11,713 nucleotides of DNA, from positions 1-11,713 of the forward strand of contig JAUSJJ010000257.1 of NCBI GenBank assembly GCA_030647705.1. The letters are read 5' to 3'. Position 1 is the stretch's first letter. The number at the start of each line of letters is the position of its first letter. Position numbers and translations under genes: made by a program. This stretch comes from Dehalococcoidia bacterium (GTDB lineage Bacteria > Chloroflexota > Dehalococcoidia > JAUSJJ01). Shown here in pieces: positions 1-7,219 of the stretch. The notes below the pieces were generated by a model that did no database searches, was not told the DNA's origin, and worked only from the letters and a program-made list of their open reading frames with translations.

Positions 1-4
1 CCTA

Positions 5-16
5 ATACCAGGAGGA
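5..16 (+). promoter_or_regulatory. Ribosome binding site of first binding protein, shared 12-mer
   Basis: The 12-mer ATACCAGGAGGA contains a full Shine-Dalgarno core (AGGAGG at 10-15), 13 bases ahead of the ATG at 29. That gap is a little long. The identical 12-mer occurs at 1368-1379 ahead of the second binding-protein gene, which suggests that the tandem duplication carried the translation leader with it. Confidence 0.6.
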
Positions 17-28
17 TAACCAGGGCAT

Positions 29-1285
29 ATGTTCACAAAGAAACTAAGCGCAATGGCGGCTATCCTGCTTGCGGCTGTCTTCGTTGCCGGATCTGCCTGC
101 AGCCCTGCTGCGACTCCTACTCCGGTGATAGTGACCCCGACCCCAGGACCTACCCCGACCGCTGCCGCAGCGGCGGAGACACTGCTCATCGGCAACCTCA
201 GCATTCTGAGCGGCGCAGGCACCGGGTACGGTTTCCCTGCTTCGCGTGGACTGGAGAAGGGCGTGGAGCTCTGGAACGGCAAGGGTGGAGTGGTGGCTGG
301 TGGCAAGAGATACATGCTCAAGCTGGACACCTACGATTGGGGCTACACTGCCGACTCAGGCCGCACCGCCGCCGAGAAATCCATGAACGCGGGTGCCAAG
401 ATCATCTTCGGTGTTGGCACGGCGCCCTCATCGGGCGCTCAGCAGGTGACCGATCCCAACAAGGTGCTCTTGTTCGTGGCATCGATCGCTGACGCCCTAG
501 TAGATCAGAAATATCCGTATACCTTCCGCAACCTCAACGGCGCCGGCGATGCCTTCGCGCCTGCTATGGACTACGTGTGGAAGATGTATCCCAACAACAG
601 GAAGCTCTTTGCTACTGCCTGGAACGATGCTACCGGCAAGCTGTCCTGGGACACCTGGAAGCCGGCCCTGGAGAAGATGGGCTGGAGCAAGATAGACTTT
701 CAGTTCTACGAGCCGGGTACCACCGACTTCGCTCCATTCGTGAACAGCTACCTCGTGCCCTCGGGGGCTGATGTTCTCGGTATGATCACACGGACAGGCG
801 GTGAGACCGGGCAATTGGTCAAGGCCGCTCGCCAGTTCGGGTACAAGGGCGTCATCGTATGGGCTGCCGGTGGAGGCGGAGGAGTCCAGGAGCTCTCGAT
901 AGCCGGCGACCTGGCTGACGGCGTGGTGGTGAACCAGGAATGGGACTGGGAGGGCCAGTTTGTGAATCCGGCGGGCCAGGAAGTTGCCCGGGAGTACATT
1001 CGGAAATATGGCGTGAACCCTTCGGTACATCTGATCAATGCTCTTGACGGTCTGAGGATGCTGGAGGCGGCTCTGGTGAAGGCGGGAACGGCGGACACCA
1101 CAGTCCTGAAGAACACGTTCCCCACTGTAGAGTGGGACAGCTACCATGGCGGAAAAGGCAAGCTTTGGGAGGTCAATGGTCGTCTTGCTACCTTCCTCTA
1201 CGGCATGCCGGTCTCGGTCTATAATGCCAAGGACAAGAAGCTGGTGAACGTGGGCTTTGGGTTGCCGCCAAGGTTGCAGAAGTAG
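29..1285 (+). CDS. Branched-chain amino acid-type ABC transporter substrate-binding lipoprotein (copy 1)
   Basis: This is the extracytoplasmic solute receptor of a Liv/HAAT-type ABC importer (Peripla_BP_6-like, 418 aa). It captures a solute outside the membrane and delivers it to the LivH/LivM permeases encoded downstream. The N-terminus has Lys-Lys, a hydrophobic stretch at about 7-23 and a cysteine at 24 (VAGSAC, a relaxed lipobox), so a lipid anchor is likely. A Pro/Thr-rich linker (about residues 29-50) leads into the mature domain at ETLLIGNLSILSG, the first strand and ligand loop of this fold. The length matches the family. The start is the only ATG placed behind the AGGAGG at 10-15 and gives a proper signal peptide. 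The next gene encodes a paralogue about two thirds identical by eye. The ligand cannot be predicted: family members bind amino acids, amides, urea, aromatic acids and other solutes. Confidence 0.93.
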   Translation: MFTKKLSAMAAILLAAVFVAGSACSPAATPTPVIVTPTPGPTPTAAAAAETLLIGNLSILSGAGTGYGFPASRGLEKGVELWNGKGGVVAGGKRYMLKLDTYDWGYTADSGRTAAEKSMNAGAKIIFGVGTAPSSGAQQVTDPNKVLLFVASIADALVDQKYPYTFRNLNGAGDAFAPAMDYVWKMYPNNRKLFATAWNDATGKLSWDTWKPALEKMGWSKIDFQFYEPGTTDFAPFVNSYLVPSGADVLGMITRTGGETGQLVKAARQFGYKGVIVWAAGGGGGVQELSIAGDLADGVVVNQEWDWEGQFVNPAGQEVAREYIRKYGVNPSVHLINALDGLRMLEAALVKAGTADTTVLKNTFPTVEWDSYHGGKGKLWEVNGRLATFLYGMPVSVYNAKDKKLVNVGFGLPPRLQK

Positions 1286-1322
1286 CATATCAGAGCAACC
1301 AGTTTCTATCACAGGGGCTACG

Positions 1323-1356
1323 GGGCTATGGCTGCTGCGAGCAGCAGCCATAGCCC
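1323..1356 (+). terminator. Perfect 16-bp inverted repeat between the two binding-protein genes
   Basis: Bases 1323-1338 are exactly complementary to 1341-1356 (arm GGGCTATGGCTGCTGC). Sterically this gives a 15-bp stem with a four-base loop (CGAG). It begins 37 bases after the stop of the first binding-protein gene and ends 34 bases before the next ATG. The downstream flank is CCCAAAACATAAATA, without a T tract, so a classic intrinsic terminator is not supported. An mRNA-end stabiliser or partial attenuator, leaving more message for the first receptor, fits the position. The ATG at 1328 lies inside the stem, which argues against it as a start codon. Confidence 0.6.
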
Positions 1357-1367
1357 AAAACATAAAT

Positions 1368-1379
1368 ATACCAGGAGGA
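1368..1379 (+). promoter_or_regulatory. Ribosome binding site deciding the start of the second binding protein
   Basis: ATACCAGGAGGA, identical to bases 5-16, lies 11 bases ahead of the ATG at 1391. It favours 1391 over the in-frame upstream ATG at 1328. That longer reading would add a 21-residue hydrophilic Ser/Arg-rich segment in front of the signal peptide. Confidence 0.65.
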
Positions 1380-1390
1380 GCGAGGAAAAC

Positions 1391-2656
1391 ATGGCGAGAC
1401 GGAGACTATTGGTGATTGCAGCCGCGGTGCTGGCGGTGGTGATGGTGGTGGCTGGGACCACATGCACCTCGGGGCCGACCCCCACTCCCGTAGTGGTGGT
1501 GGCTACCCCAACGGCCGGGCCCACCCCCACGACAGCAATCGGCACTGAGACGTTGCTCATCGGCAACCTGAGCATTCTCAGCGGCGCCGGCACTGGCTAC
1601 GGGTTCTCGGCCGCGCGTGGAGTAGAACGAGGAATCGAACTATGGAACGATGCTGGTGGATTAGTGGTCGGCGGCAAGAGGTACATGCTCAAGATAGACA
1701 CCTACGACTGGGGCTATACCGCTGACTCGGGACGGACTGCCGCTGAAAAGGCCATCAATGACGGCTGCAAGATCATCTTCGGCGTAGGCACCGCCAATAC
1801 CGCCGGCGCGCAGCAGACCACCGAGCCTAACAAGGTTCTGCTGCTGGCTCAGACCGCGTCCAACGATCTGGTGACGACTAAATTCCCCTACACTTTCCGA
1901 ATCCTCATGGGCGCGGATGGTCTGTATTCTCCGGGCATGGACTACGTTTGGGACAAGTACCCTGACAAGCGTAAACTGTTTGTCACCGCGTGGAACGATG
2001 CCACGGGCAAACTGGTGTGGGAGACCTGGAAGCCTCTGGTGAATGCGATGGGCTGGAGCAAGGTAGACTTCCAGTACTATGAGCCGGGGACGACCGATTT
2101 CGCCCCGTTCATCAACAGCTACCTTCTGCCTGCCAACCCGGACGTGTTCGCCCTGGTCAGCCGGACAGGTGAAACCGGGCTGCTGATCAAGGCCGCCCGC
2201 CAGTTTGGCTACAAAGGCATCATCTACTGGGCAGCCGGCGGCGGCAGCGTGCCAGAGCTGCAGATTGCCGGCGACCTGGCAGAAGGCGTTATCGTCAACC
2301 AGGAGTGGGACTGGAAGGGACAGTTCGTCCCGGAGGCGGCCAAGCCGGAAGCTTTGAGTTACTTAAGCAGGTACGGCAGCAATCCCACGGTGCACTTGAT
2401 CACTGCCCTCGATGGGTTGAGGATGCTGGCTGCCGCAATGAAGAAGGCCAACAGCGTTGACACCACTGCCATCAGGGATACTCTGCCTACGATCGAGTGG
2501 GACAGCTACTGGGGTGGCAAAGGCAAACTGTATCCGGTGAAGGACCGCCCGGGCGCGACCATGAACTTCGGTATGCCCGTCTCGGTGTGCGATTCCAAGA
2601 ACACGGCTCTGGTGAACGTCGGCTTCGGCCTGCCGCCGGCCTTGAAGACGAAATAG
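1391..2656 (+). CDS. Branched-chain amino acid-type ABC transporter substrate-binding lipoprotein (copy 2)
   Basis: This second solute receptor of the same importer has 421 aa from the chosen start. The N-terminus MARRR, a hydrophobic run (about 6-21) and a cysteine at 25 (AGTTC) look like a lipoprotein signal, though Thr at -1 and -2 is atypical for a lipobox. A Pro/Thr-rich linker follows, then the same mature start as copy 1 (ETLLIGNLSILSG). Long blocks match copy 1 almost exactly, including DTYDWGYTADSGRTAAEK, TAWNDATGKL and EPGTTDFAPF. The two differ most around the segment after GVGTA and at the following hydrophobic segment (VASIADAL in copy 1, AQTASNDL here). In this fold those regions lie near the ligand cleft, so a different or broader ligand range is plausible. 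Most likely a tandem duplication followed by divergence, with both copies intact. Confidence 0.93.
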   Translation: MARRRLLVIAAAVLAVVMVVAGTTCTSGPTPTPVVVVATPTAGPTPTTAIGTETLLIGNLSILSGAGTGYGFSAARGVERGIELWNDAGGLVVGGKRYMLKIDTYDWGYTADSGRTAAEKAINDGCKIIFGVGTANTAGAQQTTEPNKVLLLAQTASNDLVTTKFPYTFRILMGADGLYSPGMDYVWDKYPDKRKLFVTAWNDATGKLVWETWKPLVNAMGWSKVDFQYYEPGTTDFAPFINSYLLPANPDVFALVSRTGETGLLIKAARQFGYKGIIYWAAGGGSVPELQIAGDLAEGVIVNQEWDWKGQFVPEAAKPEALSYLSRYGSNPTVHLITALDGLRMLAAAMKKANSVDTTAIRDTLPTIEWDSYWGGKGKLYPVKDRPGATMNFGMPVSVCDSKNTALVNVGFGLPPALKTK

Positions 2657-2679
2657 GCTCTCAAGCGATTAGCAAGTAG

Positions 2680-2725
2680 ATCCTGTCATCCCGTTGCCCA
2701 CTTGCGGGCGGCGGGATGACAGGGT
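2680..2725 (+). terminator. Long hairpin after the second binding-protein gene
   Basis: Bases 2682-2693 (CCTGTCATCCCG) are perfectly complementary to 2712-2723. The pairing continues inward through two G-T wobbles and four more Watson-Crick pairs (2696-2699 with 2706-2709), and outward through one T-G wobble and an A-T pair. This makes an approximately 20-bp stem with a six-base loop (ACTTGC). It starts 24 bases after the stop codon and 160 bases before the next gene, livH. No T run follows (GCAACCAATCG), so it is either a weak terminator or an mRNA-stabilising element separating the abundant receptors from the scarcer permeases. A dispersed palindromic repeat is an alternative. Confidence 0.6.
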
Positions 2726-2839
2726 GCAACCAATCGTTGAAAGGCCGCATCTGGCCTGCAGGTGGATGCAGCCACGGCTTGGTGCGACTGGGGGGCAGTG
2801 GCAACGGATCATTTCGAACGCTAGCTGAGAGGTTGGGAA

Positions 2840-3700
2840 ATGGCTGCTTATACGCAAGCGCTCGTTAACGGCATCATGCTTGGCGCCATCTACGTGGTGG
2901 TGGCGCTGGGGCTGACGCTCGTGTTCGGCATGATGCACATCGTGAACTTCGCCCACGGCGAGATTTATATGCTGGGCGCCTTCGTGCTCTGGACCTTCCA
3001 AGTGGCACTGGGCGTGAACTACTTCCTGGCGACGATCATCACGGTAGTCGTTCTGTTCATACTGGGAATGCTCTTGGAACTGATCTTCTTCTCGCGATTT
3101 CCGGGCAGGGCGGGTCTGTTCAAGAGTCTGATTATCTGTCTGGGGCTCGCGGCGGTTTTACCCAACACGGTGTCTCTAATCTACAGTCCTTTCAGCAAGA
3201 ACATTCCTTCCGTGTTCACCAACAGCCTTCAGTTTGCGGGGCTCTTCGTCCCCAGCGAAAGGCTGCTGGTCATCCTGTTTTCGGTGGTGTTTGTGGGGGG
3301 CCTGTTCCTGTTCTTGAAGAGGACCAGGACGGGACAGGCCATGATTGCCGTGGAGCAGGACGGCGAGGCTGCTGAGATGCAGGGGGTGAGCATCAGCAGA
3401 GTAAGGTTGTACTGCATGGGTATTGGCGCGGCGCTGGCCGGGGGTGCGGCCAGTTTCGTGGCGCCGGTGCTGGGCGCCAGCCCGTGGATGGGCGGCGATA
3501 TGATCATGAACTCTTTCAACATCATCATCATCGGGGGCATGGGCAGCCTGCCCGGGGCTGTGCTCGGCGGGCTCATTCTGGGCCTGGCGCAGAGCTTCGG
3601 CCCCATGTGGGTTTCCCCGCCCATGGTGAACCTGCTCGTCTTCTTCATGATCATCTTGATACTGCTGGTAAAACCGACAGGACTGCTCGGACATGCTTAA
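2840..3700 (+). CDS. livH: Branched-chain amino acid-type ABC transporter permease, LivH family
   Basis: This is one of two inner-membrane channel subunits of the HAAT/Liv-type ABC importer (286 aa, normal for LivH). It is hydrophobic throughout, with likely membrane helices at about 8-30, 42-55, 60-82, 95-115, 140-160, 190-212, 225-250 and 262-279. The N-terminal signature GLTLVFGMMHIVNFAHGE (about 24-41) is characteristic of LivH. The segment around 170-184 (AVEQDGEAAEMQGV) matches the cytoplasmic coupling loop that contacts the ATPase, and GGMGSLPGAVLGG (about 232-244) is the conserved late-helix motif. The start has GAGAGG seven bases upstream. The 3' end overlaps livM by 8 bp, indicating translational coupling. 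The symbol is given by family. The transported solute is not necessarily a branched-chain amino acid. Confidence 0.94.
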   Translation: MAAYTQALVNGIMLGAIYVVVALGLTLVFGMMHIVNFAHGEIYMLGAFVLWTFQVALGVNYFLATIITVVVLFILGMLLELIFFSRFPGRAGLFKSLIICLGLAAVLPNTVSLIYSPFSKNIPSVFTNSLQFAGLFVPSERLLVILFSVVFVGGLFLFLKRTRTGQAMIAVEQDGEAAEMQGVSISRVRLYCMGIGAALAGGAASFVAPVLGASPWMGGDMIMNSFNIIIIGGMGSLPGAVLGGLILGLAQSFGPMWVSPPMVNLLVFFMIILILLVKPTGLLGHA

Positions 3701-4703
3701 AGAAAAGAAAACGCTCCAATTCCTGGCCATAGCGGTAATAGTGGTATTAGCGTTCCTGGTGCCGGCGTTTATCAAGGAGCGCTACCTGCTTCACGTGTTT
3801 ATCACCATCTTCTATTTCGTCATCCTGGCCGCCAGCCTGCTGCTCATCATGATGGTGGGCCAGATGAGCCTGGCGCATGCCGGGTTCGTGGCTATCGGCG
3901 CCTACACCGCAGGCATCGTGACCAGAGACTTGGGCTGGTCGCTCTGGGTGGCCATGCCGCTGGCGGGGCTCACTTCCGGGGTCATTGGCGCCCTGGTGGG
4001 TTTCCCCACGCTCAGGCTCCGGGGCACCTACTTCCTGCTGGTGACCTTTGCCTTCGGCTCGCTGGTGACGCTATTCTTCGGAAACATCTTGGACAACGTC
4101 TTCGGGGGCGTTGTCGGTTTCAGGAACATACCGGCGCCGACCTTTGAATTGGGCTCTTTCAAGGTGGACTTCATCGCCAGCAGGGTCCCGTACTACTACC
4201 TGGCGCTGGTGCTGGCGCTGATCACGGTACTGGCCATGTACCGACTGCGCAATTCGCGCCTGGGCGTGATCTTCAACTCTATCGCCCAGGCGGACGGCCT
4301 GGCGGAGCACTGTGGGGTAAACCTGATGAAATACAAGGTGATGGCCTTTTCCATCGCGTGTATCTTCCCGGGCATGGCCGGCGCCTTCTATGCGGGCTAT
4401 CACTTCGTGGTGTTCCCCGCCGACTTCACCTTCAAGGAGTCACTAACCACGCTTATCCAGATGATTGTGGGGGGTACCGGGTCCCTGGCCGGGCCCGTGG
4501 TTGGCGCTGCAGGACTAACGATTGTGCAGGAGCTCCTGACAGCGCTTCCGTACCAGAAGGCGATCATCTTCGGCGGGATTCTGATCGTAGTCGTTATGTT
4601 CCTGCCTGGTGGACTGGTTGGCGTGCCGGGGCAGGTAGTCTCAATCTTCAGGAAATTCCGCCGTCCTGAGCGGGTCAATGTGGAGACGAAACCCAAAGAG
4701 TAA
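3693..4703 (+). CDS. livM: Branched-chain amino acid-type ABC transporter permease, LivM family
   Basis: This is the partner permease of LivH (336 aa, typical of LivM). After a short basic N-terminus come hydrophobic segments from about residue 8. The LivM hallmark GQMSLAHAGFVAIGAYTAG lies at about 56-74. The coupling-loop region is near 194-215 (FNSIAQADGLAEHCGVNLMKY). The conserved MIVGGTGSLAGPVVGA lies at about 257-272, and the last helix at about 288-305. The C-terminal tail (about 318-336) is charged and cytoplasmic. Translation probably starts by coupling: its ATG lies inside the last codons of livH, in a different frame. No livG or livF ATPase gene follows, although in many operons they come directly after livM. 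They may be upstream of this window or elsewhere in the genome. Confidence 0.94.
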   Translation: MLKEKKTLQFLAIAVIVVLAFLVPAFIKERYLLHVFITIFYFVILAASLLLIMMVGQMSLAHAGFVAIGAYTAGIVTRDLGWSLWVAMPLAGLTSGVIGALVGFPTLRLRGTYFLLVTFAFGSLVTLFFGNILDNVFGGVVGFRNIPAPTFELGSFKVDFIASRVPYYYLALVLALITVLAMYRLRNSRLGVIFNSIAQADGLAEHCGVNLMKYKVMAFSIACIFPGMAGAFYAGYHFVVFPADFTFKESLTTLIQMIVGGTGSLAGPVVGAAGLTIVQELLTALPYQKAIIFGGILIVVVMFLPGGLVGVPGQVVSIFRKFRRPERVNVETKPKE

Positions 4704-4999
4704 CGGGGTCCGTGTGGTCCCGGCATGTTGCGTTTGACCGTGGCCTAGTTGTGAGGCAGGGTCTTCAGCGGGATTCTCACCAGAAACGGGAGTCAACACG
4801 TCACCGTCACTTCAACTCCCTGACGGCGTATGAGGTCGACTTCTGTGGAAGCCGGTCCACCCCGGCGCCTGGATTCTGGTTGAGGGGCCGGCACGACGTT
4901 CCAGACTCATGGTGGCAGAGACACTCGTGTATGGGGATTCCTGCGTCAGCCTCCGGTTGTCCGATACCGGCGAACTTCAGCGCCTAAGGAGGATGGGTC
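4704..4999 (+). other. 296-base leader between transporter and molybdoenzyme genes
   Basis: I find no convincing gene in this stretch. The one open frame (4712-4987, GTG start) has no ribosome binding site, a composition unlike its neighbours (rich in His, Arg, Ser and Trp) and no recognisable family. An 8-bp stem with one wobble can form between 4851-4858 and 4885-4892 (GCCGGTCC with GGGCCGGC) around a 26-base loop. I cannot identify a sigma-70 promoter: a TTGACC near 4735 has no acceptable -10 box at the right distance. The length and position suggest that the downstream redox operon has its own promoter and 5' untranslated region here. Confidence 0.5.
4985..4992 (+). promoter_or_regulatory. 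Strong ribosome binding site of the molybdoenzyme gene
   Basis: TAAGGAGG, a full-length Shine-Dalgarno match, ends seven bases before the ATG at 5000. An ATG at 4993 lies in another frame and too close to be used. This fixes the enzyme's N-terminus as MSVNPEATE, which carries no twin-arginine export signal. Confidence 0.85.
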
Positions 5000-7219
5000 A
5001 TGAGCGTGAATCCTGAGGCTACCGAGCTTGAACAAGAGAAGATAATCCCTACCATGTGCGCCAGCCACTGCGGTGGCTCTTGCCTGCTCAAGGTGCATGT
5101 CAAGGGCGGCGTGATCACCAGGATAGAGACCGATGACGGCGCGGAGCCTCAGATCAGGGGTTGCTGGAGAGGCCGTTCATACCGGCAGAGGGTATATGCC
5201 CCGGACCGGATACTGTATCCGCTGAAGCGAGTTGGCGCCCGAGGGGAAGGCAAGTTCGAACGCATCTCTTGGGATGAGGCTCTGACCGCGACCGCCAACG
5301 AGATCAAGCGAGTCAGAGATACCTACGGCCCGGCTTCGATCATCTTTGTGCCTATGGGCGGAGACCTGGGCATAATCCACGGCGCCCATCTTTTTGACCG
5401 CCTGCTGTGCATGGCCGGCGGCCATACCAGGACATGGGGCGTGACCTCGTTCGGCCAGGGCATGTTCTCTTCCCTGGCAACCTACGGGACGATTCACTGC
5501 AGCAACAGCCGTGACGACCTTCTCAACACCCGCTTCGTGCTGATGTGGGGCTTCGACCCCGGCAAGTGTATCAACGGCCCCAATACTGCCTGGTACCTGG
5601 CTCAGGTCAGGGACAAAGGCGTACGCATAGTTTCGATCGATCCCCGGCTGGGCGATACTGCAGCCGCGGTTTCCGACCAGTGGGTCGCCATAAGACCGAG
5701 CACGGATGCCGCCATGGCCATCGCCATGGCCTACGTCATCGTCTCGGAGAACCTGCAGGACCAGGCTTTTATCGACAAGTACACCGTCGGCTTCGACAAG
5801 TACCGTGACTATCTGCTGGGCAAGGAAGACGGCGTGGCCAAGACGCCTGCCTGGGCTGAGCGCATCACCGGCGTCCCTGCTGAGACTACCGCCTCTCTTG
5901 CCCGCCAGTACGCCACGATCAAGCCTGCCGCGCTGCTGGCTGGCATCGGCCCCGGACGGACTGCGGTTGGGGAGATGTTCCATCGCGCCGTTGCGGTTCT
6001 GGCGGCAATCACCGGAAACGTCGGCGTTCATGGTGGCGATGCGGCGGCCAGGGCCTGGGAGTCGCTCATCGGCGGCCTGCCCTACAAGGTCCTTCCGATA
6101 GTCACCCGCGTCATGCCCAGCACCAGCAACCCTGTGGAAAGGGGTTTCCCGGTAGCTCAGAATACGCTGCCTACCTATCGGGGGCCCAGGGTGCACTACA
6201 ACAAGGTGGCTGACGCTATTCTGAGAGGCAAGGCCGGCGGCTACTACTCGGACTACAAGATGCTGTTCACGGCCAACTGCAACTACCTCAACGCCATGCC
6301 CAACAGCAACAAGATCATCGAGGCGCTAAAGAAGGTCGAATCGATCATTATGGTCGAGCAGTTCATGACGACTTCGGCGAAGTACGCCGATATCATATTG
6401 CCCACTAACACCTACATGGAGCGCAACGACTACACCCCGGGCGCCTCGACTTGGTTCCACGGCATCCAGAACAAGATCATCGAACCTCTGGGAGAGTCCA
6501 GGTCGCATTTCGACATCGCGACGGCGCTGGCCGATAAGATGGGAATCACCGGCTACAACGATAAGACCGAAGCCCAGTGGCTGCAGCAGATATTGACCAT
6601 GGCGGAGGTCAAAGACGTCGACAAGCTGAAGAGAGACGGGATCCTGAGGATCGAGCGTGACGAGCCCTACGTGGCGTTCAAGGACTTCATCGAAGACCCG
6701 CAGAAGAACCAGTTGTCCACGGCATCCGGGAAGATAGAAATATATTCCCAGACGATGGCCGCCTGGAACAATCCCAAGCTGCCGCCCGTGCCTCAATGGG
6801 TCGAGCCATTCGAGACCCTGACCGACCCACTGGCCAAGAAGTACCCGCTGCAACTGATCACGCCCCACGGCAAGCGTCGCGCCCTGGGACAGTTCGAGAC
6901 GCTCCCCTGGCTCAAGGAGCTGATGCCGGAGATGGTCTGGCTGAGCATCGCCGATGCCAAAGCCCGGGGCATCAGAGACGGAGACATGATCAAGGTGTTC
7001 AACGACCGCGGAGTCATAATGCTCCCGGTCAAGGTGACCCGCCGGATGATGCCTGGCGTGGTGCAGGTTGAGTCAGGCGCGTGGCATAACTTCGATGAGA
7101 ACGGCGTTGACCGCGGCGGCAACGCCAACACGCTGCTGGGGGACGACCTTTCCATCGGAGGGCATTTCCCCTATAACACCTGCCTGGTCGAGGTCCAGAA
7201 GGTTGAGGAGGAGCAGTGA
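5000..7219 (+). CDS. DmsA-like molybdopterin oxidoreductase catalytic subunit, cytoplasmic form
   Basis: This is the catalytic subunit of a DMSO-reductase-superfamily enzyme (739 aa; DmsA is somewhat longer with its leader). It is predicted to bind a bis-MGD molybdenum cofactor and one 4Fe-4S cluster. The N-terminal motif is C20-x3-C24-x3-C28-x26-C55, followed by WRGRSYRQRVYAPDR and RVGARGEGKFERISWDEA, very close to E. coli DmsA as I recall it. Aligned on GG...YG blocks, Ser150 (TWGVTSFGQG) falls on the DmsA Mo-ligand serine. ADIILP...E occurs near 462-473. The C-terminal molybdopterin-binding domain begins near 614, with FNDRG and a later ESGAW. No Tat leader is present, unlike exported DmsA. 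The stop codon overlaps the start of the iron-sulfur flavoprotein gene, its likely electron partner. The substrate is unknown: S- or N-oxide reduction is one option, but another reaction of this superfamily is equally possible. Confidence 0.9.
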   Translation: MSVNPEATELEQEKIIPTMCASHCGGSCLLKVHVKGGVITRIETDDGAEPQIRGCWRGRSYRQRVYAPDRILYPLKRVGARGEGKFERISWDEALTATANEIKRVRDTYGPASIIFVPMGGDLGIIHGAHLFDRLLCMAGGHTRTWGVTSFGQGMFSSLATYGTIHCSNSRDDLLNTRFVLMWGFDPGKCINGPNTAWYLAQVRDKGVRIVSIDPRLGDTAAAVSDQWVAIRPSTDAAMAIAMAYVIVSENLQDQAFIDKYTVGFDKYRDYLLGKEDGVAKTPAWAERITGVPAETTASLARQYATIKPAALLAGIGPGRTAVGEMFHRAVAVLAAITGNVGVHGGDAAARAWESLIGGLPYKVLPIVTRVMPSTSNPVERGFPVAQNTLPTYRGPRVHYNKVADAILRGKAGGYYSDYKMLFTANCNYLNAMPNSNKIIEALKKVESIIMVEQFMTTSAKYADIILPTNTYMERNDYTPGASTWFHGIQNKIIEPLGESRSHFDIATALADKMGITGYNDKTEAQWLQQILTMAEVKDVDKLKRDGILRIERDEPYVAFKDFIEDPQKNQLSTASGKIEIYSQTMAAWNNPKLPPVPQWVEPFETLTDPLAKKYPLQLITPHGKRRALGQFETLPWLKELMPEMVWLSIADAKARGIRDGDMIKVFNDRGVIMLPVKVTRRMMPGVVQVESGAWHNFDENGVDRGGNANTLLGDDLSIGGHFPYNTCLVEVQKVEEEQ
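7206..7213 (+). promoter_or_regulatory. Ribosome binding site choosing ATG 7219 over GTG 7216
   Basis: AGGAGGAG lies inside the last codons of the molybdoenzyme gene. The ATG at 7219 is seven bases past AGGAGG and shares its A with the TGA stop (TGATG), a usual arrangement for translational coupling. The in-frame GTG at 7216 would add only one methionine. Confidence 0.7.

Noticed and set aside
497..1363. 288-residue open frame on the - strand opposite the first binding protein
   Set aside because: It is antisense to a clearly coding gene. The translation is low-complexity with scattered His, Pro and Arg, and no family motif or ribosome binding site is visible. Long antisense frames are common in G+C-rich coding DNA.
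1328..1390. Upstream ATG extension of the second binding protein
   Set aside because: The ATG at 1328 lies inside a perfect 16-bp palindrome and has no Shine-Dalgarno. Using it would put 21 polar residues before the signal peptide, whereas the ATG at 1391 follows a good AGGAGG.
4735..4765. TTGACC as a -35 box in the leader of the molybdoenzyme operon
   Set aside because: No acceptable -10 hexamer lies 16-18 bases downstream; the sequence there is G-rich (CAGGGT).
4712..4987. 91-residue + strand open frame in the leader before the molybdoenzyme gene
   Set aside because: It has a GTG start without a ribosome binding site, no recognised domain and unusual His, Arg, Ser and Trp content. Treated as a chance frame in a 5' untranslated region.
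5177..6196. 339-residue open frame on the - strand opposite the molybdoenzyme gene
   Set aside because: The opposite strand carries strong DmsA-like motifs throughout. The antisense product has no recognisable domain and a His/Arg/Gly-rich composition typical of shadow frames.
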